From: Plantago ovata
Taxonomy: Eukaryota; Streptophyta; Magnoliopsida; Lamiales; Plantaginaceae
Direction: 5' to 3'
Length of the DNA: 64,000 nt
Assembly (NCBI GenBank): GCA_028274465.1
Contig: CM051456.1
Location: 10,443,745 to 10,507,744, forward strand
Shown: piece after piece, positions 23,008-33,045 of the stretch
Position numbering within the stretch: the stretch's first letter is position 1
Layout: each line of letters opens with the position of its first letter
Notes under the pieces: model-generated
Database searches by the model: none
What the model saw: only the letters and a program-made list of their open reading frames with translations
What the model was told of the DNA's origin: nothing
Position numbers and translations under genes: made by a program

Positions 23008-24681
23008 TTGCTTCCTCACTTGATTCATTCAGTTAAAATCAGAATGGGAGCACCAACGGCTCAAATGGCGGCGCTAGCTAATTTCCTCCTCCTCCGCCAC
23101 CGCACCTCACTCCTTCATCGAACTCTCCGCCACCTCAACCACTTCTACTCCCTCTCTGACTCCGAACAATCCAGTCCGCCGTCACCGCCATGCTCCTCCA
23201 TCTCACAACCATCCCTTCCGCCGCTCCTTCCCTCGCCGGAAGCCGATTCCCTTTCCCAAATCCTAATCCTCCACCACAACCCCTTCCACCACCTCGAATC
23301 CTCCCTCCAGCTGTCCGGCATCGCCCTATCACCTCCTCTAATCCACCAAACCCTCCTCCGCCTAAACCACCATTCCAAAATTGCCCTCGCCTTTTTCCAG
23401 CACTCGCGCAATAATACTCCTTCCCTTCCCCTCGACACTTCAGCTTACAACATAATGATCGACTTACTAGGCAAGGTGCGCCAGTTCGACGTGGCGTGGC
23501 AGCTGATTCTGAAAATGGATAATGACGATAACACTAAACCTAATTTCACTACGTTTTTCGTTTTGATTAGGAGATTGATTGCTGCTGGTTTGACTAGGAG
23601 TGCGATTAGGGCTTTTTATGATATAAATGTGTTTCTAGGCGAGGCATTTGAGGTCAGGTTTGGGTTCTGCTTTGGTTACCTGGTGGACACGCTCTGTAAG
23701 TATGGTTATGTCAAAGTTGCGGTGGAAGTGTTTAACAAGGAGAAGTACAGGCTTGAGGGTGATAGTAAGGTTTACAATGTGTTGATTTATGGGTGGTGTA
23801 AAGTAGGGAGGATTGACATGGGGAGGCGGTTTCTCGGGGAGATGTTGGAGAGAGGGATCGAGGCGAATGTGGTCACTTACAATGTGTTGTTGAACGGGAT
23901 TTGTAGGCGTGCGAGTTTGCATACGGATGGGAGGTTTGAGAAAGTTATTAGGGAGGTGGAGATGGTCTTTGAGGAAATGCGTGAGAGGGGATTGGAGCCT
24001 GATGTGACTAGTTATTCAATTTTGCTTCATGTGTATAGCCGTGCGCATAAGCCTCAGCTGTGTTTGGATAAGTTTGCGATGATGAAGGAGAGGGGGATAT
24101 GTCCGACAGTAGTGACTTATACGTCTGTTGTGAAGTGCCTTTGTTCGTGTGGGAGGATGGGTGAGGCAGAGGAGTTGTTAGATGAGATGGTTTCTTGTGG
24201 GGTTAGTCCAAATGCAGAAACGTATAATTGCTTTTTCCAAGAGTACAGGAGGAGGAAGGATGTGGAAGGTGCTATGAACTTGTATAGTAAGATGAAGGAG
24301 GATAATTCGTTGTGTTCGCCTAACATGCATACTTATAACATATTGTTGGGGATGCTTTTGAAGCTAGGTAAAATGAAGCTGGCTTGGGATATTTGGGAGG
24401 ATATGAGGTCGAGTGGGGTTGGACCAGATTTGGATGCTTATACACTGTTGGTTCATGAATTATGTGAGAAACAGAAGTGGAGACGAGCTTGTGAGTTTTT
24501 CATGGAGATGATTGAGAAGGGATTTCTTCCCCAGAAGGTCACTTTTGAGACACTGTATCGTGGTTTGATACAGGCTGATATGTTGAAGACTTGGAGAAGG
24601 TTGAAGAAAAAGCTGGAAGAAGAATCAATCACTTTTGGTGAAGAATTCAAAGAGTATCACCTGCAGCCATATAAGAGATGA
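23008..24681 (+). CDS. P-class pentatricopeptide-repeat protein, intronless
   Basis: 557 residues in one exon, as usual for plant PPR genes. PPR proteins bind organellar RNA sequence-specifically and act in processing, stability or translation. The N-terminus (about 1-60) is rich in Leu, Arg, His and Ser with few acids, like a mitochondrial transit peptide; Met-13 (23044, MGAPTAQ) is an alternative start. From about residue 143 roughly ten to eleven 35-residue repeats follow, for example SAYNIMIDLLGKVRQFDVA, KVYNVLIYGWCKVGRIDMG, VVTYNVLLNGICRRASLHT, VVTYTSVVKCLCSCGRMGEA and HTYNILLGMLLKLGKMKLA. There are no C-terminal E, DYW or SMR domains, so P class. The 5' third is C-rich and the repeats G-rich. 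No frame damage. The target RNA cannot be told from sequence by eye. Confidence 0.92.
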   Translation: MLPHLIHSVKIRMGAPTAQMAALANFLLLRHRTSLLHRTLRHLNHFYSLSDSEQSSPPSPPCSSISQPSLPPLLPSPEADSLSQILILHHNPFHHLESSLQLSGIALSPPLIHQTLLRLNHHSKIALAFFQHSRNNTPSLPLDTSAYNIMIDLLGKVRQFDVAWQLILKMDNDDNTKPNFTTFFVLIRRLIAAGLTRSAIRAFYDINVFLGEAFEVRFGFCFGYLVDTLCKYGYVKVAVEVFNKEKYRLEGDSKVYNVLIYGWCKVGRIDMGRRFLGEMLERGIEANVVTYNVLLNGICRRASLHTDGRFEKVIREVEMVFEEMRERGLEPDVTSYSILLHVYSRAHKPQLCLDKFAMMKERGICPTVVTYTSVVKCLCSCGRMGEAEELLDEMVSCGVSPNAETYNCFFQEYRRRKDVEGAMNLYSKMKEDNSLCSPNMHTYNILLGMLLKLGKMKLAWDIWEDMRSSGVGPDLDAYTLLVHELCEKQKWRRACEFFMEMIEKGFLPQKVTFETLYRGLIQADMLKTWRRLKKKLEEESITFGEEFKEYHLQPYKR

Positions 24682-25045
24682 CTACACTCTTATCATTATC
24701 TATTGGGGTTGCCTGCAGGTATTGTCTTTGAAATCTTCTCTTTTGACATATCCATATCAATTTATATTTGCTCCATCTGCATCTAATTTAAGTAGCTAGT
24801 GCAGGGTTTCCTAGTTCATAGTCTATAGATGTCCCATATGCAAATTATATGAACCTGCAATACACACTCGTTCGTAGTTTTAGTGCATTTGATTTCTGAA
24901 GAGCCTAGATTCATAATATCATACTAATTAGGTATTGTTTTCATTATCAAATTTATGGCTATGGCATAAAAGAAATAAGGCATGCCTTCAAATAAGAAAA
25001 ACGTAACTAACATTTTATTGGAAAAACACTGAAAAACTATAACTA
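24682..25045. other. PPR 3' flank
   Basis: Presumed 3' UTR followed by AT-rich DNA up to the first MITE. No further gene was recognised. Confidence 0.4.
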
Positions 25046-25308
25046 CTACTTCATTCTGTCACTTTGAAGAACCCACTTTGTTTTGTTGACTTTTTCGACG
25101 TCCGTTTTGACTTCAAATTAATCATAATTCATTGTGAAAAAAATAAAAATTTAAAACTTATATTATGAAAATATAAGAAGTGTACTTTCATAATATAATT
25201 TTTAAAATTATTTTTTCATGATAAATTATAATTAATTTGAGGTCAAACCGGACAACGAAAAAGTTAACAAAATGAATTGGGGTTCTTGCAAGTTATCGGA
25301 GGAAGTAC
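25046..25308. mobile_element. Stowaway-like (Tc1/mariner) MITE
   Basis: The ends are inverted repeats: CTACTTCATTCTGTCAC on the left and, on the opposite strand of the right end, GTACTTCCTCCGATAAC; both continue into TTGMARGAACCC. TA dinucleotides flank both ends (25044-45 and 25309-10). The inner sequence is also inverted (TTAATCATAATTCATTGTGAAAAA against its complement), so the 263-bp element can fold. No coding capacity. Confidence 0.8.
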
Positions 25309-25414
25309 TAGACAGAGCACTAGGCGCGAATTCATCTCCAAAGAATCTCAGTAATAGTGCTGAAGTATTAGTATGTACTGTAGTAATCCACAAGGGTATT
25401 GAATTATTAGGTAA

Positions 25415-25548
25415 GTGCATGTTTGGTTTGAGGGATTTGGACTCTTTTTTCCCCAAATCCCTCAATATACCATGTTTGGTAGCATTTTCACATGAAGGCC
25501 TTTGGAATTTAGTGGTTTTCAAATACCATGGGGGGGATTTCATGCCTT
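25415..25548. repeat. Short inverted-repeat segment adjoining the fold-back element
   Basis: GTGCATGTTTGGTTTGAGGG resembles the terminal sequence of the neighbouring fold-back (GTGYRYGTTTGGTTACTT). GAGGGATTTGG and CCAAATCCCTC form a small hairpin around 25430-25465. It may be part of a related or nested copy. Confidence 0.45.
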
Positions 25549-26290
25549 AAGTGTGTGTTTGGTTACTTCCCCTCAAAATCCGGATTTTGAGGGATTTCAG
25601 CCCATGCCTAAATTGAGCCCAATGAGGGATTTGGTGTGTTCCAATCCCTCATTTGGTCATTTGGTTACTTTCCCTCGAATAGGTATTTACATAGTTTCAA
25701 ATGGGAATACCTTTTGGAAGAGGTATTCATATTTCAAATTTTAAGCTAGGGATTTCGTTCTTTGTGCAAGGTATTTATAACTACCTTATACATTTTTACC
25801 GTCGTGCATTGAATTTTTTGTTAGTTGATTTGAGGAGTTTTATGGAAACTAGTAAAATTTGAATTTCCCTCCATAGACACAAATGGACCAAACATTTCCA
25901 ATAAATGTAAATGGATATACACTTTAATAGGTTTGCTATTAACGTAATTATGTTTGATCCATTTGTGTTTATGGATGATAATTCAATTTTTACTAGTTTC
26001 CAAATGAATCCTCAAATCAACTAACAAAAAATGTAATGCACAAGGGCATAAAAGTCATTTAATAAGGTAGTTATAACTACCTTGCACTGAGAACGAAATC
26101 CTTAACACAATAATCGAAATACGAAATGAAATCCCTTTTCCACCAAACGAGGTATTATCATCGGAAACTGTGTAATCCCTCTCCGGGGTAAAGTTACAAA
26201 ACGACCAATTGAGGGATATGAAGCCACCAAATCCCTCTTTGAGCCCATTTGGGGCATGGGCCTCAAAATCTCAAGTAACCAACGTGCACT
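25549..26290. mobile_element. 742-bp fold-back element (long terminal inverted repeats)
   Basis: The left arm (25549-25895) and right arm (25950-26290) are imperfect reverse complements over about 345 bp, separated by a spacer of about 54 bp. Paired examples are GTTAGTTGATTTGAGGA, AACTAGTAAAAWTTGAATT, ACACAAATGGAYCAAACAT and RAGGGATTTGGTG. The tips are AGTGTGTGTTTGGTTACTT and, on the other strand, AGTGCACGTTGGTTACTT. A perfect 20-bp palindrome lies at 26064-26083. No protein is encoded. I could not find a clear target-site duplication, so the superfamily is open (a Mutator-like or other non-autonomous TIR element). Confidence 0.8.
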
Positions 26291-26325
26291 GACCCTGAGC
26301 TAGTGTGATTGCATAATTTCAACTT

Positions 26326-27360
26326 TCAAGTACTAAAGTATGGAGGTTCAATAAACCCCCAGCTTGCCGGACGAGCTGGCATTTTAATAGAACTATACTC
26401 TCCTGATGGGACTTGTTTCATTTCCTTCAACGAGTAACACTTGTAACATTTGTCACAACCATCTCCTTTTACATAAAAAATGCTGAAGTGTTCTATGATC
26501 TCCCCGTTTTCATTTACTAGTGGTAGTGATATAATCCTTTTCCCACTGATAAAGATTGCAGTGCCCTGCAAGCTACTTTCTAGAAGCCACCTCCCTCCAG
26601 ACAAATCCAACTTGAATGTAATATATCCAGACCTAAAAATTCAACTCTGCAAACCATTATAATATTATTGTCAATTTCTATTAAACCACAATAAGAAATG
26701 GCACGTGGTGATACTGAACTTGACACAACGATTGTGATTCATCTGCTAAGATGTACCTTTTCAGCATGCCTGTATTATAGAGAAATAAAGATTTCCATCT
26801 TTGCAGTGCATGCTACAATAGTCTTCGCATGTGACATCAAGATGTTTTTGGCTCCAACCTTTTGCCTGAGATGGACAATGTCTACTGATCCAGTTCTCCT
26901 TTTGTTGGTAACTTGGGATCCTCCAACATAAACTTGCCTCAACATTGGGGAGATTTTGGATTTGCTGTGAATGTTGCTTTCACATTCATCCACATATCTT
27001 GCACATAGTGCTCAGAATTCATCAGAGGAAGCAAGATACCATAAGTGGTATACGGCCTGTGTAATTCTTCCATACCAAGAAGCATTCATCCATGCTTCCA
27101 TGCATACACAGTTATGGATCTTTGGACCAGGTTTCCTGAATTCTGTATTGAGTTAACAACAAATTTGCGCTCATGTTGCAAGTATGGATCCATGAACTTG
27201 CATGCGAGAAAATATGTATCAGGTGTTACAGACCAACGATAATATGTTACCAGCCATGGGAGTCGGTGCGTGATGAGATCCTTGGAAATCCGCCAGGTTT
27301 TACAAACTGCACAAAAGCGATGTCCATCAAGAAAGTGCAACTTGTTACAGATTAATCTAT
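26326..27360 (-). pseudogene. Decayed F-box/DUF295-like gene relative
   Basis: The 5' piece (27360-27086) reads HFLDGHRFCAVCKTWRIS, LPWLVTYYRWSV and FMDPYLQHERKFVV, which is the end of an F-box followed by the start of the DUF295-like region, as in the pseudogene at 18909-20175. It runs into TGA after YAWKHG, while another frame continues (HRPYTTYGILLPL). The 3' piece (26610-26326), which follows a possible acceptor near 26632, ends in a family-like tail with RPASWGFIEPPYFST, comparable to FVEPPIINFKNS in the other copy. The F-box start and much of the middle are missing or unreadable. At least two disruptions; almost certainly non-functional. Confidence 0.6.
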
Positions 27361-28002
27361 GATGTCTTCGGGACGATCAATCCAAGACTTTGGTTTTTGG
27401 ATCTGGTTTACTATTTTTTCTTTTCTAAAATCGAAAAGGCCGGAATAGTGATGTATATTGCCTTAAAGACTCTGTCTTTATATTCATATTCTTTATGGAA
27501 ATCAACTTTTGTGTTAATTTAAATGTTTCCTGATGCTTTATATTTTGCTATTGGTTTAGACTTGGTGTGTAGACATTCACAATTAGTTATTTTCTTCTCG
27601 GTAATAAGTGTAAACTATCAACTCTTTCCAGTAATAGTAAAATGAACTGCATCATGAGATTGGTGAAGTGTGTTAAGTCTCAGATTGTCAATTGCTTCTG
27701 CATCAAGAGTAGTAGTGTTAGTACTATAGGACAAGTCCGAAAGCTCCTTGTTTTTAAATTTGAAGAGTCGCAGCTATCATGTTTTATTTGACGAGCACAG
27801 TTGCTCCCTTTTGTTCTGATGTGCTGAAGCAGTAAAATCATATTCGTAATCTCATGAAAGTTGGGTAATGATGAAAGTATAATAACAAAAAGGCAAATTT
27901 GTGAAAATTCAAATATCATTTCATAAAATGTTGCACTTGTTGCTGCAGTGGCAATATAATCATCTCCACTCTGTACAAATTACATCTCTGCATATGATCA
28001 AT
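27361..28002. other. Intergenic, no gene seen
   Basis: AT-rich spacer between the F-box relic and the helicase. The part near 27900-28002 is the presumed 3' UTR of the helicase. Small reading frames here show no family resemblance. Confidence 0.4.
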
Positions 28003-30309
28003 CTACAAACCCAGCCTTTTACGTCGCAGATGGGTAGAAGCAGCTTTCTTCAATCCAGGCATCGAAACACGTTGCTGCTCATCACCCCTCTTCAACCTCT
28101 TCTTCTCCTGATCCTCTACTTTCCTCAGTTTCTCCATCTCTTCCATCGCCGTTTCCTCTCTCTTCTGCTTCTCTCTAACCTCTTGCATCGATGTATGTGC
28201 ATCCTTTACCAAAAAGATCATGAGGCCAAAATCAGCCAGCCACTGAGGCTCGACAGCTGTGGCACACTGCATATACTCTTTCGTAGTCAGCATCAGTTCG
28301 TGATACACCACGTAATCTGGAGTAAAACCTGAGCCATATAACGCACTACTCGGGTACAAATGACATGGCATTCCATTTCTACAGTCAACATATTCGCCAA
28401 CACCCTTGAATCTCGCAGCATTATGAATATAAGCTGCGCATATCGCTTGCCTCACCTTATCCCAATCGTGTCCACATGATGTGATCGGGATCTTAAGAGT
28501 TTTTAAGACATCTTGTAATTGGGATCTCACCTTTAGAGCCTTGCGTAACCTCTTGGCGTGGAGGAAATGTTTATCGCACCAATCACCACGATAGTTGTTA
28601 GATACCCACTGTTTGTAGATGTTGAGGAGCGTTAGGTGGTCAGATTCAGGCACGGCAAATTTTTCACGGGCAGCATCGCTCTCCTCAGCCTGATTGTTTG
28701 GTCTAAAGAAGACAGATGGAACGGAAAGCATTGACACGATGGTCAAAACTTCATTGATGCACCCAAGCTGCTGACCCATTAAAAGCATCTTAGCAAGGGG
28801 AGGATCAACTGGAAACTCAACCATTTTCCAGCCGATATCTGTTAAACCACCAAAACTATCCAAAGCACCAAGGAGCCACAGTTGGTACATTGAATTTAGA
28901 ATGTTTTCTTCAGGGGGTGGATCCATGAAGCCGAAATCGAGTAAGTTCTCAATTTTCAGAGATTTAAGCAACAAGACCACATCTGCAAGGTTGGACCTTT
29001 GTATTTCTGGGACAGGGCTTGCAAGCATTTCGTTTTCGTGAGCGCTTTTCGTGTAAAGCCGATAGCAAGTTCCAGGTCCCGTTCTTCCAGCACGTCCAGC
29101 GCGTTGTTTAGCAGCAGCCTGACTAATCGGAAACACTTGGAGAGCGTCCATACCCATACGAGGGTTATACATCTTAATTTTACTATAACCGGTGTCAATG
29201 ACATATAACATTCCGTCTACTGTCAACGAAGTCTCTGCAATATTTGTGGCAACTATACATTTCCGAGCTCCATCTTCGGCTTTCTGAAATATCTTAGCCT
29301 GTAAATCAGCAGGTTGCTGAGAGTATATAGGCAGAACTAACAGTTTCGGAGCATCCTTATTCGAGGAAATCAGTTGCTCCATGCGTTCTTCAAGAGCATA
29401 ACAAGTGGATTCAATGTCTGCCTGACCAGTCATGAAGATAAGCATATCACCAGGAGAGCTCGTTATGTGGATCACCATGGCCTGTTTAACCGCAGCTTCA
29501 ACGTAATCTTCACAAGGCGTTTCGCTATACAAGGTTTGAACTGGAAAAGTTCTTCCAGGAATTTCAAATATAGGCGCGCTACCAAAAAAGTTAGAGAACT
29601 TTTTAGCATCAAGAGTGGCAGATGTCACAATGAGCTTGAAGTCGCGGCGGCTGACCACTACCTTCTTGAGGATCCCGAACAGAACATCTGTATTTAATGA
29701 TCTTTCATGTGCTTCGTCCATCACAATCACACGATATTTCTCTAGATCGGAATCTTTGAGTGTTTCCCTCAAAAGCACACCATCTGTCATGTACTTAATA
29801 ACCGTACTAGGTCCAGTTACATCCTCAAAACGTATAGCATACCCAACTTTATCACCTAGTTCCGTTTCCATCTCTTCACTGACCCTTTTAGCAACACTCA
29901 TAGCTGCTACTCTCCTAGGCTGAGTGCAGCCAACGAGACCAGAGGCCGTATACCCATCTCCGTACAGATACTGCGTCAGCTGTGTTGTCTTTCCAGAACC
30001 CGTTTCACCAACAACTACAACCACCTGGTTTTCACGTATCACGTTCAGCAACTCCTCCCGCACACTAAAAATGGGTAAGTACTGCCTTTGCTCAGATATC
30101 GTCTTAGATTTAGCAAAATCACTCACTGCGCCGCCATCATTCTTAAGATACTTGGCGAATTTAGCATCTTCCCTAAAATCAACCTCACCTTCTTCACCAA
30201 CAGCAACCATGTCCGCACCAATCTGTTCCACAGTATTCTTCTCAACACCAAGAATGTCACCTAGTTTCGAACTACCAAGCTCCCAAAACCGCTGCCTGGA
30301 CTTATCCAT
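28003..30309 (-). CDS. PRP16-like DEAH-box RNA helicase, intronless, lacking the usual N-terminal extension
   Basis: PRP16 (human DHX38; Arabidopsis CUV) is the spliceosomal ATPase that remodels the spliceosome after the first step. This 768-codon uninterrupted frame covers the conserved part: [12 protein letters not shown] start, motif I GETGSGKT (101-108), [10 protein letters not shown] (129-138), DEAH (198-201), SAT (230-232), [23 protein letters not shown], then the HA2/OB-fold region and a charged tail ending RRKRLGL. All catalytic motifs are present. Some positions that are usually constant in the family differ: GQADIE for GQDEIE, YSQQPAD for YSQLPAD, and FGLMIF for LGPMFF. Plant PRP16 is about 1,250 residues; about 480 N-terminal residues are absent, and the upstream remnant is out of frame (30310-30805). 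A retrocopy or decayed duplicate that keeps its helicase ORF is likely; a functional truncated protein is possible. Confidence 0.85.
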   Translation of the reverse strand: MDKSRQRFWELGSSKLGDILGVEKNTVEQIGADMVAVGEEGEVDFREDAKFAKYLKNDGGAVSDFAKSKTISEQRQYLPIFSVREELLNVIRENQVVVVVGETGSGKTTQLTQYLYGDGYTASGLVGCTQPRRVAAMSVAKRVSEEMETELGDKVGYAIRFEDVTGPSTVIKYMTDGVLLRETLKDSDLEKYRVIVMDEAHERSLNTDVLFGILKKVVVSRRDFKLIVTSATLDAKKFSNFFGSAPIFEIPGRTFPVQTLYSETPCEDYVEAAVKQAMVIHITSSPGDMLIFMTGQADIESTCYALEERMEQLISSNKDAPKLLVLPIYSQQPADLQAKIFQKAEDGARKCIVATNIAETSLTVDGMLYVIDTGYSKIKMYNPRMGMDALQVFPISQAAAKQRAGRAGRTGPGTCYRLYTKSAHENEMLASPVPEIQRSNLADVVLLLKSLKIENLLDFGFMDPPPEENILNSMYQLWLLGALDSFGGLTDIGWKMVEFPVDPPLAKMLLMGQQLGCINEVLTIVSMLSVPSVFFRPNNQAEESDAAREKFAVPESDHLTLLNIYKQWVSNNYRGDWCDKHFLHAKRLRKALKVRSQLQDVLKTLKIPITSCGHDWDKVRQAICAAYIHNAARFKGVGEYVDCRNGMPCHLYPSSALYGSGFTPDYVVYHELMLTTKEYMQCATAVEPQWLADFGLMIFLVKDAHTSMQEVREKQKREETAMEEMEKLRKVEDQEKKRLKRGDEQQRVSMPGLKKAASTHLRRKRLGL

Positions 30310-30805
30310 ACTCTATTTCTCATGAATCTCCCTAACCAAAGCCGAACCATTCCGTGCTATAACAGCCAAGTCGGATGTAGGATCTTTTGATGGAACAATA
30401 GGTTTGGCTATTGGCTTGCTTAGCAGAAGCAGTCCTCCCATTAAGAAACCTTGGGCTAGTATCATGAACTAGAAGAACAACCTTATTTTCTTCCTCACTG
30501 TCTAGCTCTCCAGCCACCTCGGTTCCTCTAACCGCCCCCGATCGCAAAAGCTGGCTATCCTCCCACCGATCATTATCCTTGTTCCTTACAGTAGTACGCA
30601 AGGAAGGTTTGATAACAACATCGGTGCTAATGCTATGATCCCAATCAGATTTCTTTTTTCTACCATAATCAGAATCTCGATGAGCCCTAGCCCTATCTTC
30701 CTGGACAGAAAACAATCCGTATCTGCTTGTTTCTCTAGTTTCGCAACCTTGATCAAGCTTGCTTCTACTCCTACTACTACTACTAGGGCTCCTAAAATAT
30801 GCCAT
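30310..30805 (-). pseudogene. Damaged N-terminal region of the PRP16-like gene
   Basis: Upstream of the helicase ORF the minus strand encodes PRP16-like sequence in two frames. The first, from the ATG at 30805, is Arg/Ser-rich and then contains DRWEDSQLLRSGAVRGTEV, SEEENKVVLLVHDTSP and FLNGR. The second, in frame with the helicase, contains KPIVPSKDPTSDLAVIARNG and SALVREIHEK, followed by TAG at 30315-30313 where the family has Gln (EKQSM). The frame changes around 30406-30416. There are thus one frameshift and one nonsense codon. The RS-like part before WEDSQLL is only about 85 residues, much shorter than in family members. Confidence 0.75.
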
Positions 30806-31039
30806 TCAAATGTTCAGGTAATCAGGTCTATAATCTCAGCGATAAGCTATGAACGGAAAACGATAATGGAGAATGGAGATGATATGGGAAGACAGTTGAG
30901 GTAAATTTGGGGAATTAGGGGTTACCTCAATTTTATCCTTCTGCGGTTTTTCAGACTTTCAGGATTCAATAGGAGCTGGAAATTCAGCGGAAAATACAGA
31001 TCGGAGAATTGGGGTCTGAAATTTTATTGCACCCTCACC

Positions 31040-31213
31040 CAGGGGCGCCTCTGGGTTACTTTAACCAAGACTGACATTATAACTCAACATTATAATCTTT
31101 AGGCGTAAACAAGTATGTAACCATTAGATACAATAAATTGAGGCTCTAAATTTTACGAATTTTATGAGCCCCTGTACGGTCGGGCTGACTGCACAGGGCT
31201 TGAGCCGCCCCTG
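31040..31213. mobile_element. hAT-type MITE with perfect 8-bp target-site duplication
   Basis: 174-bp element. The left end is CAGGGGCGCCTCTGGG and the right end, read on the other strand, CAGGGGCGGCTCAAG, matching the CAGGGGCGG-type TIRs of plant hAT MITEs. It is flanked on both sides by CCCTCACC (31032-31039 and 31214-31221). The 8-bp duplication and TIR together identify the superfamily. No coding capacity. Confidence 0.9.
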
Positions 31214-31221
31214 CCCTCACC

Positions 31222-33045
31222 GTCGTGTTCATCCGAGATAAAATAAAATAGTGTAGTACTCATACTATATATATCCAAGTTGACTTTAACCTTGGTCGGC
31301 AAGGAATACGACTATACAAGTATGTTATCGTATGTAAAAATTATTTTTTAAGTTTTAATATATATTACATATTTACAGGTATGCAAAAGTATTATTTGAA
31401 ATTTCTCCAAAATAAATTGTAAAATGCACCTATAATCTTTTAATTTAAATCTAACGCTCACTGTCAATTCCGACCACTATTATCGTAAACTAGTAGTTCC
31501 AATCAAAATTGTAAAATGCTCCAAACCAAGCTCCGATTTGAAGATCGTTCACAACTCCGAAATTGGAAGTGTAAACATGGAGTTTTTAGAGTTGTTGTGA
31601 TTTTGGGGTTGTCCAACAATGTGAAGCTTCAATTTGGTGCTTATTATTGAGTCCTTTTATAAAAGCTTCGAAATTGTAGTGTGAAACCTTCAATTTAGTC
31701 TTTCTTTTTAAGCTCTCTTCATTTTATTTTTTGGAAATTTTATATTTGAGATAATATTATTTTTTTCGAAATACATTACATATAAAAATACACATCCACT
31801 GAAACCTAGTCAATAGTAAAAACAACTTCTTTTCAACAAGCTAAGTGTCTATTTGACAAAACGAACTAATAAGGTGACTTAAATCTGATAAGGTGAGCTG
31901 TAGTTGATTAGTCACCTCACCTTATTTTGTCTTATAAGCTACATGGAATAATTTATCAAATCAGTCACACATTCACCGAACAAACTTATTATCATAATAC
32001 AATCAAAAATGAAATAAGGTGAAATCTATTGCTAGGATTATGTATGATTTATTTGAAAAAAAAAATTAAAAATTGAACTGAATTAAATATAAATTTCAAT
32101 TAAATAAATTCAAAATTTCATAGGAATGCAAATGCGGGGAGTTATACAATTGTCTAGCGAAATGGAGGGGGAATGTAGCGTAGAATTGGTTGCAATATTT
32201 GTCGTTTAAAAAAAAAAAATGAAATGCAGTATAATCTAATTTCAAAATTTTTAATTGAACTAATCCAAATTTCGAATTAAATTTGATCGGCTCATATCCA
32301 TGCATACCCCCTCCTAATTGAACCAAAAGGTGGTGGTGTTGAGAAAAATTGTAAAACGAAACGAAAGGTTTATTAGCTCATTTGGTTGACGAATGAAATT
32401 AAAATTAGACTTAAAATTACAGAATCATCGTCTTCTTCTTCCCCAACCAAACCCCCCATCGCCATCCCCTCCGTATCTTCCTCAAAATATCGGCGTCCCA
32501 ATTTTCCGATTCCAATTTCGGAGTTGTGAACGATCAGGGCAGGCAGGCAGCAGTCGATTTGAACGATCTTCCATGCAAACAGTCGATTTTCGGAGTTGTG
32601 AACGATCGGCGTTCCAATTTCCGATTTTCCGATTCACAACGTATAGCGTACCCAACTTTATTGAGCCTACGGGAAAAGCAAAGCATCAGGCAGGCAGCAG
32701 TTGATGGCATTTTCCGATTCCATTTAGACAACAAGGCCCTGCAATTGGTCTTGCCTTTACTATTTCAATGCCCCGTGTCTACCCCGACCTCCCTATACAG
32801 AGGAGGGTGATATGAATAGATAGGAAATGATGATATATTTGTTTTTTATTTAATAACAAAGGTGGTGGTATATACGTTCCAATCCCCCATTGTAGACGCA
32901 TCTTCTTCTTCTTCTTCTTCCCCAACATAGAACCCAGACGCCAATTTTAAATTCAGCTTCTTCTGACGACTCCTGCATTGTCAGTGTTGTTTCAACGAAG
33001 GAATATTATAGTCTTGGGATCTAACTGCTACCTACCTCCGGACAA
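31222..33045. other. Intergenic region and 5' flank of the myosin gene
   Basis: AT-rich to about 32390. A GGTGACTTAAATCTGATAAG / TTATAAGCTACATGGAATAA stretch at 31845-31995 looks like part of a small TIR element. 32500-32720 contains short direct repeats (CAGGCAGGCAGCAG twice; TTTCGGAGTTGTGAACGATC at 32516 and 32588), and 31543-31568 is an exact inverted copy of 32510-32535. 32890-32925 is a CTT-rich tract in the presumed myosin leader. No gene was recognised. Confidence 0.5.

Noticed and set aside
25272-25744. Plus-strand frames of 80-92 codons over the MITE and fold-back arm
   Set aside because: They fall within transposon inverted repeats and have no family resemblance.
32625-32665. Short match (about 25 of 27 bases) to the helicase region encoding [10 protein letters not shown] at about 29825-29852
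   Set aside because: The similarity stops abruptly on both sides and there is no further helicase sequence here. It may be a tiny template-copied patch or chance, and cannot support a gene fragment.
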